Shown here: positions 1 to 9,924 of the stretch, one piece after another | How the letters are laid out: each line of letters opens with the position of its first letter | How positions within the stretch are numbered: the stretch's first letter is position 1 | DNA from: Phyto melanocephala | Taxonomy: Eukaryota > Arthropoda > Insecta > Diptera > Rhinophoridae | Length of the DNA stretch: 64,000 bases | Direction of reading: 5' to 3' | NCBI GenBank assembly: GCA_941918925.1 | Contig: OW799234.1 | Coordinates: forward strand, 60,244,968-60,308,967 | Made by a program: the position numbers and the translations under genes | The notes under the pieces: model-generated | Database searches by the model: none | Told to the model about the DNA's origin: nothing | The model's input: the letters and a program-made list of their open reading frames with translations, nothing else

Positions 1-140
1 AATTAAAGTTGCCTAATGCGAAAGGGGCCTTTTACTACACGTGTTAGTTTGGTACATTTGTTAACAAAAAAGTACACTTTAGTTGTGTTTTATATCGAAA
101 CAAAAATCTCATTTTCCATCCCTGGATTAAAAAATGAAAT

Positions 141-152
141 CAAGGCGAATTC
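141..152 (+). repeat. MITE-terminus-like motif upstream of ZAD gene 1
   Basis: CAAGGCGAATTC matches the left terminus of the 180-bp hAT-type MITE seen complete at 48935-49114. It lies 84 bp before the ATG of ZAD gene 1. No right terminus is recognisable downstream, so this is either a truncated MITE end or a short chance match. Confidence 0.4.
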
Positions 153-235
153 AAAAATTTTTTACAAAATTTTTATTTTACCTCTTAATCAAATAACTCA
201 ATAATAGTTGATAATTTTTGTGTGAATAAATCACT

Positions 236-1646
236 ATGAACTTAGAAAGCTCAAATAATTTATGTCGAATTTGTTTGAAGGGTAACGTATTTTTTGAATG
301 GTTTGAAGCAATTTTTGAATTCTCTGGTCCATCATACAAGGAGTGTTATTATCAATACACATGTCTACAGGAAGAAGGTAAATTATGTGCATAAGTTGGT
401 ATTTGTATTACCATTGGCAACCGACTTATATTTTTAGATAAAGATCCTTATACACAGATGTTATGCCCTGACTGCGCAAACGATTTAAGAAATACATATT
501 TGTTGGTGGAAAAAGCGTTAGCTTCTAATAAAAAACTAAAAGAACACAAAACGTATGTTAATGGTGATGATTCATTCAAGGAACGCGATATGCATAAAGT
601 TTATTTACCGGATACAATAGATTCCTTATATGAAAATACTGGAGAAACAAAGGTGGAATTATACTCAACAGAAGTTAAAATTTTGAATACATACTCCGGT
701 GATGAAATTCAAAATGAAAGTAATGTGCTTTCCAATGAAGACTCGTCTTCATTTTCTGAATCAGATTGCCACAATATAGCAACATCAACACATAAAGGAC
801 TATCCTTAATGTGTATGTACTGTTGTAGGTATCACCACAATAAGAAATGTTAAATTGTAAAAAGTTCCTTTTTATAAAGATTCTTATCTTTTAGCAAAAA
901 TTTGTAAATCACAAATAAAATTAAGGAACCACGAAAGAACCCACGAAAAGCGTGAACGAACTGAGTCTTGTCCCATTTGTGGCTTAAAATTCTTTGATCA
1001 GACGTGCTTAAAATCTCACATGCTTATACATTCAGAAAACCGAGAACGAAAATACAAATGCGAATTTTGTATAAAATCTTTCTTTGCTCGTGGTGCACTT
1101 AATGTTCACAGACGCATACATTTGGGACAAATGGTGAAATGTCAGTTATGTCCAAAAGAATATAATCGTCAAGTCGATTTAGATAATCACATGCGAAGCC
1201 ATAATATTGTGCCTGTAACATTGGACGAAGATAAAAAGTCAAGAGTAAGAGAAATCAAACATTATTTTCCTATTTATATGCACATGTAAAAAAAATAAAA
1301 TAATTTTAGACAAAGCATTTTATGGATTGTAAAACTTGTGGCAAAAAAGTTTCTTGGAGAAGTTGGGAAATACATAAAGCAAAGCATTTAAACCAGCCTT
1401 TGTTTCAATGCAGTATTTGTGGCAAAGATTATTACACTCGTAAATCGTATGTTATTCACTCCTATAATGCAAGAAAACCCTTTTTTATTTATGAACTTCG
1501 TCTTCTTTTTCAGACTGTGTCGACATTTAAACAAAATTCATAATGCATCTTTAGAGCAATATGATGACTTTATTATAAAATTTAACCAAAAATTCAAACC
1601 ACGATTTACAAGTTTAATGAAAGAACAAAATATAGTAATTGAATAA
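236..1646 (+). CDS. ZAD gene 1: ZAD-domain C2H2 zinc-finger protein, 5 exons, complete
   Basis: Exons 236-377, 438-824, 895-1244, 1310-1446 and 1514-1646 join in frame to 382 aa, with GT/AG at every intron. The N-terminus is a ZAD (insect zinc-finger-associated dimerisation domain): Cys10/Cys13 in LCRICLKG and Cys57/Cys60 in MLCPDC. An acidic linker follows, then six C2H2 fingers: about 173-193 (split by intron 2), 202-222, 232-252, 259-279, 300-319 (only 11 residues between Cys and His) and 327-348 (split by intron 4). Linkers of the ENRERK type and HRRIHLGQM are shared with the other three paralogues. Known for the family: nuclear sequence-specific DNA-binding factors that dimerise through ZAD. 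The DNA target is unknown. AATAAA at 1661-1666 is a candidate poly(A) signal. The ATG is chosen because it places the ZAD cysteines as in paralogues. Confidence 0.9.
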
Positions 1647-1660
1647 AAATTATTTATTTT

Positions 1661-1666
1661 AATAAA
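1661..1666 (+). terminator. candidate poly(A) signal of ZAD gene 1
   Basis: AATAAA lies 15 bp after the stop codon; another AATAAA overlaps the stop itself (1642-1647). Inferred from position only. Confidence 0.45.
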
Positions 1667-2471
1667 ACAATACACTTGCGAACATAAAAAATGCAACGCT
1701 TATTACCATAATCTTTGTGGGATGCTTTGAAAACATAATTATCCAATTCACATTGTTTTGCGGTTGATTGTTCTCTACATTTGTGGTAGCCTAGCCTTGT
1801 TTAATGAATTAAAAAAGTTCTTTTATGCAAATAAAAGATTTATAAACTTTAAATCACGTCTTTTAAAATATTTTGTTGTTAAAAAGATATTTCGACATTT
1901 TAGTATTTGTTTTTTCTGAGTGTTTCCAGCTTATAAATCTAGAATTTTGAATTTGATCCAAGCTGAGATTGAAAAGGACTGGGCAACCCAAAAAGTACTT
2001 TTTCCTAATTTTTATGGTACCTTTTGTATGTTTTAAGTCATGGTATATTAACTCCAGGTAGACTTAAGTCCACAGCTGATCATTGCTTTGTTTTTGCATT
2101 TTTCTTCCCAAATGTCAAAATTTGTTTACCTTTTTTTATTCGTTTACATACCTTGAACTTGAGAACGATTAATATCTACTTTTCATTTTTTTATAATAGT
2201 TGTTGGATTTTTTTTAAATATTTCTTATATCCGAATTTCGTATTTTCTTTTCGCGCTTTATTTAAAAAAGTAATATTAAGTTGTTTTCTAAAAAAAATAC
2301 GTTTTTTAGAAGCAGCATGTAAAACATTTTGGTAAAAATAACATTGTGTCAAAACTATTGTACAATTTATATTATGAAAAATCACAGAATATCATTATTT
2401 TTTGTTAAGACAGATGTACAAAATATGACTTTGTGACAATATAGAAATAAAATGTTTTGAAAATAACTTTT
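1667..2471. other. intergenic AT-rich stretch with a DNA-transposon terminus
   Basis: No coding signal seen. From about 2041 the sequence GGTATATTAACTCCAGGTAG and the following 100 bases match the termini seen at 16053-16107 and, inverted, at 15985-16030. This appears to be the left end of a transposon family, cut off by the DINE-like repeat at 2472. Confidence 0.45.
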
Positions 2472-2909
2472 TATACCCTTCACCTGTGGTGCACAAGGGT
2501 ATTTATAGCTTTGTCATTCCGTTTGTAATTTCTACAATTTTCATTTCCGACTTATGAAGTATATATTTTCTGAAAGCTTATGAACAGACGAGTCGATTCA
2601 GCCCTGACCGTCTATCCGTCTGCCCGTGTGTTGGTTGAAATCAACTTTTAGAAGCAACTATATGTTTCTCAGATCTGTATATGGTATCAATCTCTTGGAA
2701 ATATCCAGGAATGAATCGCTATTGAAAATCAGCACAATCGCCCCATAGCTTTCTGAGATATGAGCAAAAAACCACGACCACCTCGTTTTTTTCACAATTA
2801 CAACAACAACCTACATACATACTGGTTAAAGTAAACGTGGCATCGGATTCCAGCTGAGCCAAAAAGATTTTATTTTATTTAATATATTATTTATATTTTA
2901 TTATTTTTT
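2472..2909 (+). mobile_element. DINE-1-like (Helentron-related) element a, 5' portion
   Basis: It starts TATACCCTTCACCTGTGG and contains the family's CCGTCTATCCGTCTGCCC block, a CCACGACCACCTCG block and the CAGCTGAGCC block, then enters a T-rich tract where copy b begins. It looks like an older copy invaded by copy b. The DINE-1/INE-1 assignment rests on the TATACCC start, a subterminal inverted repeat and the 3' hairpin of complete copies. Confidence 0.7.
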
Positions 2910-3627
2910 TATACCCTTCACTTGTGGTGCACAAGGGTATATATAGCTTTGTCATTCCGTTTGTAATTTCTACAATTTTCATTTCCGACCCCATAAAGTA
3001 CATGTTTTCTGAAAGCTTATGAATAGAGGAGTCGATTAAGCCCTGACCGTCTATCCGTCTGCCCGTCTGTCCGTGTGTTGGTTGAAATCAACTTTTAGAA
3101 GCAACTATATGTTCCTCAGATCTGTATATGGTATCAATCTCTTGGAAATATCCAGGAATGAATCGCTATTGAAATTCAGCACAATCGCCCCATAACTTTC
3201 TGAGATATGAGCAAAAAACCACGACCACCTCGTTTTTTTTTCACAATTACAACAACAACATACATACATACATGTAAAAAACATACCAAAAAAAAAAATA
3301 TTAAAAATAAGAAAAAAATAATAAAAAAAAACTACAAAAAAAAATTTTAAAAAAATTTAAAAAAATTTTTTAAAAATTTTTCAAAAAAAATTTGTTAAAA
3401 AAATTTAAAAAAAATATAAAAAAAATAATAAAATATAAATAACATATTAAATAAAATAAAAATTTTTTGGCTCAGCTGGGATTCGATGCCACATTTATTC
3501 TAACGTGTACGTATGCACGTATTTTATATGGGATGAATGGTGATACAAACAGTTGTTATTGCATGACTACACGTTGTGAAGGGTATATAAGATTCGGCAC
3601 GGCCGTATATAGCACTGTTACTTGTTT
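2910..3627 (+). mobile_element. DINE-1-like element b, full length
   Basis: It runs from TATACCCTTCAC to GTGAAGGGTATATAAG followed by the hairpin arms ATTCGGC and GCCG(T/A)AT and the end ACTTGTTTT. The 5' ATACCCTTCAC and 3' GTGAAGGGTAT form subterminal inverted repeats. It has no protein-coding capacity; small ORFs across it recur in every copy only because the repeat recurs. The central 150 bp is poly-A/T rich. Confidence 0.75.
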
Positions 3628-3834
3628 TTATGTATTTTTTTTTAAATTTTTTTAAAAAACGCTTCCTCTTGTTGACTCTACTTATCAATGTTTTGTTTGG
3701 CCGTCGTCTAGCGAGAAAATTCGCTTCACTTAGCCTAGGACGTGCAGTGTGTACCCCAATAGACACCTATTGAAATTCTCATTAACAAAATGAAAATTCA
3801 AAAATAAAACAAAAAACTATGTATAAGTTTTTTT

Positions 3835-4050
3835 CCTCAAAAATTTGTAATATTTTTCAATTTAACAATAGAATTAAAAAAAATATAAAACAAATATTTA
3901 TTTATTTATTTAATATCAATACAATGATATTTACCATTTTGCACTTTTTTCTGAGAGCTACTTATCTTAAAAATAAAAAAAGCCATAAACCATAAAAACC
4001 GGTTAAAAAATGTAAATTTTTTTGTCAATTTACCGCAGGTACTCAATATT
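3835..4050 (+). repeat. left arm of inverted repeat flanking a gene-family pseudogene
   Basis: Bases 3945-4050 (CTGAGAGCTACTTATCTT ... TACCGCAGGTACTCAATATT) recur as the reverse complement at 5957-6063 with few differences; weaker similarity extends outward to about 3835. The pair encloses the pseudogene at 4277-5648. Confidence 0.75.
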
Positions 4051-4276
4051 GTAATGCAACCAGCCTTACATATGATATAGCATTTCGTTAAGTGAGTTCT
4101 TGAAATTAAAATTTATAACAATATTTTTCAATTACCTGTGATTTCGAATTAAGAACATTAGGGTAGATTCTAGTATTTATGGTAAGTATAGAAGCTAATG
4201 GACAATAAGTGAGTCACTTTAATTTGAATATCGTGCGGTTAAAACAGGCAACAGTAACTAGATCTTATAGTGTACT

Positions 4277-5648
4277 TTGTTATTGGGTAAAGAAATAAAG
4301 CAATTAAAGAATCCACAAACAGTTTCATATTACAAACTATCAAGGATTTGTAAAAAATCTCCAAATTTATTTTGTTACGTATGTGGCGATCTAACTTTAA
4401 GTACTCAACGGGAGACAATATCTTTCAAGATTAAAAATGCTTATCGCCGTTATTATGGGTTTCCTATCGATGATAGAGATAAAAATTGGCTGCCATAAAT
4501 GTGTTGTAGTAGTTGTGCAAGTTCTTTAACAGATTGTGTAAAAGGAAGTCATAAGTCTTTGCCGTTTATGAAGCCTGCGATTTGGAGTGAACCACAAAAT
4601 CATCAAAATGATTGCATACTAAAACACGTGGGTTTACAAAAAAATAAAACCAAAAATGAAATTACATATCCAAATACTTCATGCGTTAAACGACCAGTTT
4701 TCCAGTTTACAAGTAAATTTTTACCTCCATTGCCTCCTACAGACGATGAAGAAGATGGGCTTTCTGCAGCAACTGAATCCACTTACGCCAGCATGGGCGT
4801 TTCTTCGCATTCATTTGGAAGTCCAACGAGTAAACCTTATTTTCCGAATAAAACTGATATGAATAACTTAGTTCGTAAATTAGGGCTTTAGAAAAAAAAT
4901 TCTGAGCTTCTTGCATCCCAATGAAAAGAAAGAAATTTGGTGCAAAAGAACGTTAACGTCTCGTACTTTCGAAAAAAAGAACAACCTTCTTTGAGTTTTT
5001 TCAGCAGAGAGGAAGGTTTGGTATTTTGTGATAATGCTGATGGACTTTTGCGACAACTGTGTTTCAGTCATAAATCTGAGGCTTGAAGGCATTTATTGAT
5101 TCATCCAAGACAAGTTTGAAAGCCGTTTTACTTCGCAATGGCAACAAATTTCCATCGGTCCCACTCGCGTACGCAAGAAATATGAAAGAAAACTATTGTA
5201 GCATGAAGATGATACTACAAAAAATTTTTATATTCCCATTACTCATGGAATCTGCGGATTTGAAAGTCGTAGCAATGTTAAATGGATTGCAAAGTTTTGT
5301 TGCTTCTTATGTGAATAGTATAGCCGCGCAAAAGAAAAACACTACAATGTTAAAATTTGACCGAAAAGAGTAAATTTTTTACCAGGAGAAAAAAATTTAG
5401 CAGAAGAGCCTTTAATTCAAAAAGAAAAAACTCTTCTGCCTCCTCTTCATAAAAAGCTAGGCCTAATGAAAAATTTTGTCAAAACAATGAACAAGGATGG
5501 TGAAGGCTTTCTATACATTAAGAGCAAATTTCATAGAATCAGAGATGCTAAGGTAAAAGAAGGCATATTTGTAGGTCCACAAATACGACAAATTATGAAG
5601 GACGAGGTCTTTAGAACGAAATTGAATGATGTGGAAGAAAGAGCATGA
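4277..5648 (+). pseudogene. decayed copy of an insect protein family with CYVCGDLT-type N-terminus
   Basis: Successive frames encode LFCYVCGDLTLSTQRETISF, a CCSSCASSL stretch, PPLPPTDDEEDGLS, FIDSSKTSLKAVLLRNGN and LPPLHKKLGLMKNFVK, ending GIFVGPQIRQIMKDEV. I recall this order from a family of uncharacterised multicopy arthropod proteins of roughly 600-700 aa. Here it is broken by several stops and frame changes (after 4496, after 4889 and between 5090 and 5466). A central segment of the family appears missing between about 5300 and 5390. No function is known to me. Its position between 105-bp inverted repeats suggests it travels as transposon cargo. Confidence 0.65.
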
Positions 5649-5956
5649 ACAGCTTAAGCTACTTTTTGATTTTAACAATGTTTCCTAAATAAAAATTTGT
5701 AATTATTAACAAAAGTTTTGTGTTATTTTAAATAAAATAGACTGTAAATATTTTAATTTTTTATAGTAATTTGAAGTTATCTACGGGTGACGACAGGGTG
5801 GGTGCTTTAAGCGAGGCGTTGCTACAAAATTACAATCTGGAAAATTTTTTTGCTGTACGAAAGTAGATAGAAGTAAATAGTTGTCATTCATTGTTGCTAC
5901 AAGGCGCTTTAGTGCACCCAATCTGACGTTGTTTGCTGCATTACACATATTTGGTC

Positions 5957-6140
5957 AATATTGGTACCTGCGGTAAATTGACAATAAAATCTACATTTTT
6001 TAACCGATTTTTATGGTTTATGGCTTTTTTTTATTTCTAAGATAAGTAGCTCTCAGAAAAAAGTTTAAAATGTTGAATATTTGCTTTATATTTTTTTTTA
6101 ATTTTATTTTTAAATTGAAAAATATTACGAACTTTGCACA
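5957..6140 (-). repeat. right arm of inverted repeat flanking the pseudogene
   Basis: Reverse complement of 3945-4050 is at 5957-6063 (GGTACCTGCGGTAAATTG ... TAGCTCTCAG), with weaker similarity to about 6140. Target-site duplications could not be settled because the outer ends are AT-rich and diverged. Confidence 0.75.
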
Positions 6141-6725
6141 AAAAAAATTTTTTTTCTCCATTAATTTTTTAATAATTCCAAAACGATAAGAGATAGAGAA
6201 AAATTCATCGACTAAAATAAATATAATTTTGTTACACATCCGCCGGTGTTTTTGAAAATCGGATGACTGGTTCTCGAGTTAGGATGAAATACGTCTCCGT
6301 ACCAATTTAGAGGAAAAAATTTGCCACGCCCATAAAAAAAATCTCGATCGGATGGAAAAAAACTGACAACGGATTTGAGTCCAGCGCTTCATAATCCATA
6401 TAGTCCACATAGTTTTATTTAATGGAGGATTTTGCTGCTGAGCAGTGTTATTTTAGTGTCTTCACTAGAAAAAAAATATCGTCGCAAAAAATACATGACA
6501 TCACAAGAAAAAAATTACAATTGCCAAAAACAAAAATAAATACATACAACGAGTGGACTTATATATGTCGTATAAAACAAAATATCTTTATTATCTTTAT
6601 CCTCTAACAAAATGTGCATATTGTAATAATTGCTCTCCAAGGGCAATAATAAATACAATTAAAACAGAATTTTTAAATCCATTTTTTTAATTTTTATTTG
6701 AGCAATCATGTAAAATATATATATT
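6141..6725. other. intergenic stretch, nothing recognised
   Basis: AT-rich. A short part near 6240-6400 contains GCCACGCCCATAAAA, of the kind seen in Helitron and DINE-like repeats here. No gene is supported. Confidence 0.3.
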
Positions 6726-7540
6726 AGGTTTGTTCGACGTAAATCCGGGTAAAGTCCGGTAAAATGAGAGTAAGCAAAAAATTCTCTCAGAAAACGATAA
6801 ATTTACCAAAATTTGCTGGAACGCAAAAAACCACATTTCAAGCCCGAAAAAAAAATGTCAAAATTGTACAGCTGTTGTTTAGAGGTCTAGGTTGATATGC
6901 CCCCAGCCGGCTTACCGCCGTCGCCGAATTATTTTTTTCGGATGAACCGCATCAGGCTATCTCGACTGATGGCGTTAAATGCTTTTTACAAACTAGAAAT
7001 GAGAGGCCTATATTTTTTTTCATTCTCTTTTAAAACTTCCTAAAATTTTTACAATTAAGAAATTTATTTTTCTAATTTTTTTCGCTGTCGCATGGTGTTT
7101 AGATCGTATAACGAACTACTAAAGAGATGATGAGATAAAAAAATAATATGAAAAAATATGTATATAAAAAAAATTAAAGATAAATAAATGTGTACTATGC
7201 ACTTCCACCCGTTGCTACCGAATTTCGACTGTCTGCTTTTCAGTTTCTCTATTGTAAAAGGGGACTTAGCACTAAGTTTTAATGAAAAAGATTTAAAATA
7301 ACTTTGTTATTTCCGCAATCAAACAATAGAGTATATATATATTACGGCTGCACTAAAAATTGCAATAAAAACATATTAACATATATCGTTGTTTTTTCAA
7401 CTCGCTTTCATTCGTGCATATATGGTAATACGAAATCAATTTAATTTTCTATTATAAAAAAAACAGAAGTTTCTGTATGATAACGTTAAAATAGTTTAAT
7501 CATTATTGGGTTTGATATAAGAAATTATATTGAGTTTTAT

Positions 7541-8215
7541 ATTTATATTTTATTCGAACTTTTTACTATATATTAAATTTTAATGTGAATCATTTTTATT
7601 TTGGCTTAAGTGCATTTATTCATTTATTTAATTTTATAATACAAATTTAATTAAATTGTAACCATTTTTAGGAATATTCTTTCTAAAATTATTTCCGATA
7701 TTAGCCGAGTGGAATGCATTTTCGAAATCAGCTACGATTTCATCATCAGCACTCTTTATCGGTATACTTCTATGTAACTGAAAATTTCTATTTATGTTAC
7801 AATTCAATGAAATTTGAATTAGTGAATCTTAGTATTAATTTTCAAATTTTTGTATTGCATTGCATTTTGCATTTTTACTTCACTTATCAAATGACAATTC
7901 TTTATTCAACATGTTCATATTCTTTTATATTCGTAATACATTTTCGTTATGAACATGTTGAATAAAGAATAAAGTATAAATAAGTATAATAAAGTATACC
8001 GATAAAGAGTGCTGATGATGAAATCGTAGCTGATTTCGAAAATGCATTCCACTCGGCTAATATCGGAAATAATTTTAGAAAGAATATTTCTAAAAATGGT
8101 TACAATTTAATTTAATTTGAATCATAAAATTAAATAAAAGAATAAATGAACTTAAGCCAAAATAAAAATGATTCACATTAAAATTTAATATATTAAGTTT
8201 TACTCAAATATATCC
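7541..8215. repeat. foldback repeat related to the 545-bp array
   Basis: Arms of roughly 220-240 bp at about 7541-7775 and 7988-8215 are reverse complements. They include the core GCCGAGTGGAATGCATTTTC and the GCACTCTTTATCGGTATAC block. The loop contains a second small palindrome (7897-7972, around ACATGTTCATA). The same arm is the building block of the array at 25571-27920. No coding capacity. Confidence 0.75.
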
Positions 8216-8664
8216 TGGATCAATACTCTTGTTATAAAAAATAGTGGAATGCTAAGTTTTTGTAATCGTAAAGATATGTCTGCACAAGATGATTAACGCA
8301 AAACCTACTTATTTCGTTAAAACACTTATTTTCGGTTTTTTTTTTATTTTAATAATTTATTAAACCAGCTCCAATCTACCGCCAGTACTTTTTGCACTTA
8401 GCCGCCACCACGCCGTTTTTCTACCAACAGCTTGGACCTCTGCTTTGGCTAAAAAAAATTGTTCAACAAATTTTTAGTTTTTACGTTAAATGTTTGTTAA
8501 AGTATATCCAAACAAACACTAGAGTGTAATGCATATGTTTTATTAGTTATTAAAATTATTCAAATTACAAAAACTCTATTTATATTCTCAGACAAAGTAT
8601 ATTTCATTGTTTACAAAAATAAAAAATCTTTTCAACATTTTATATTTTTACAATTTAAAAACAG
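8216..8664. other. non-coding interior of the TIR element with a GC-richer island
   Basis: Mostly AT-rich. About 8365-8445 is GC-richer (CTACCGCCAGTAC, GCCGCCACCACGCCG). I recognise no gene. The last 13 bases (8652-8664) are the left target-site duplication of the jockey element. Confidence 0.35.
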
Positions 8665-8788
8665 GATCTGGCATCTCTTCCTCAAACCGTGAACATCGTG
8701 TTTATTTTTTACTCCAAATTGTTAAACCAATTTTATATATTAAAAAGTCAATTAAAATAAAATTTTAAGTGATTGTGTATTTCTGACA

Positions 8789-9924
8789 ATGTTGTCGCAA
8801 AAAAGAAATAAACTCTGGGGTAATAACCCAAAATTTAAAGTGCCAAAAATATCCGACGTACCTAGCAGCAGTGCAAATAGATTTCATCTACTTGCAAATG
8901 AAGAAGAAGAACATGATACCCACAAGGAGAAAATACCACCAATAGTAGTGAACTCTGTCCATAGTTTTTCATCAGTTTTTGGACTAATTGGAGACAGGTA
9001 TATGTTTAAAAGAATGTCCATTGGAACAAAAATAATATCGAGCTCAAGGATACTGTATAACGAGGCCTTAAATGTATTAAGAACTAAGAAGTACCAATTT
9101 TACACGCATGAAATAAAAGATGCAAAAACGTTTAAATTAGTGTTGTTTGGTCTTATTCAAATGGATACTAAGATAATTTGTGATGAATTTAACAACTCAC
9201 ACAATATAAATCCGGTAAGTGTAAAGGAAATCACCACGAAAAGATCAACCGCAGATGATACGCTATATCTTATTGAATTCGATCGTCAACAAGTGTCGAA
9301 GAGGGATATACTTAAAATAAGATATTTTAGTAATATTGCTGTTTACTGGAGAAAACCACTCAAGGGTAGCAAAGGCCCTACTCAATGCACAAAATGCTCT
9401 ATGTATGGTCACGGTGCTAGGAACTGTAACAGAGTAGTAGTGTGTGCAGCCTGTGCGGGTAATCACGAATTTGCAGATTGTCAATTAAACAAAGCCGCTA
9501 ATAGTGAGAACATTATCTACAAATGTTACAACTGTGCTAGGAGGAATTTTAAAAATGTAAAGCACAGGGCGGACGACCCGAAATGCCCCTGTCGTCAGGA
9601 ATACCTGGAGATTCGTCAACGCACCATATCCAGAAATAAAGTACCACAAAGAACTAATATGCTGAACTTTAACTCCGATGAAGTTAATTTTCCCCAACTG
9701 CCTGGTAAGGAACATCAAAATTATACACGTGACTCTGGTGCTAAAAGTAATGTACTGTACTCTGATGTAACAAGAAGTTAGACCCTTGTTAACAGAAATG
9801 AAGATGATATTTCTAATGAGAAATTGATGCAAATATTTTTTGATGCTGTCGATGCACTTCAAAGGTGCCAAAACAAGTATGACAAGCTACGAGTGCTGGG
9901 GATGATGCTTCAACATGCCATATA
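8789..9924 (+). pseudogene. jockey A copy 1 ORF1 (Gag-like, CCHC zinc knuckles), one internal stop
   Basis: Open from ATG 8789 to a TAG at 9779-9781 (330 aa). The same frame then stays open to TAA 9922-9924, where copy 2 also ends, so the intact protein would be about 378 aa. C-terminal zinc knuckles: CTKCSMYGHGARNC, CAACAGNHEFADC and a Cys/His-rich CYNC...CPC stretch. In the jockey clade this protein binds element RNA and forms the ribonucleoprotein. The TAG lies about 47 codons before the natural end and after the knuckles. ORF2 starts at 9915, overlapping the ORF1 stop. Confidence 0.85.

Noticed and set aside
3467..3655. Small ORF MAQLGFDATFILTCTYAR, repeated on the other strand at 25536
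   Set aside because: 3' region of DINE-like copies; a shared repeat, not a gene.
9263..9871. Antisense ORFs opposite jockey ORF1 (also 45733-46139)
   Set aside because: Shadow frames of the zinc-knuckle protein, with no family similarity.
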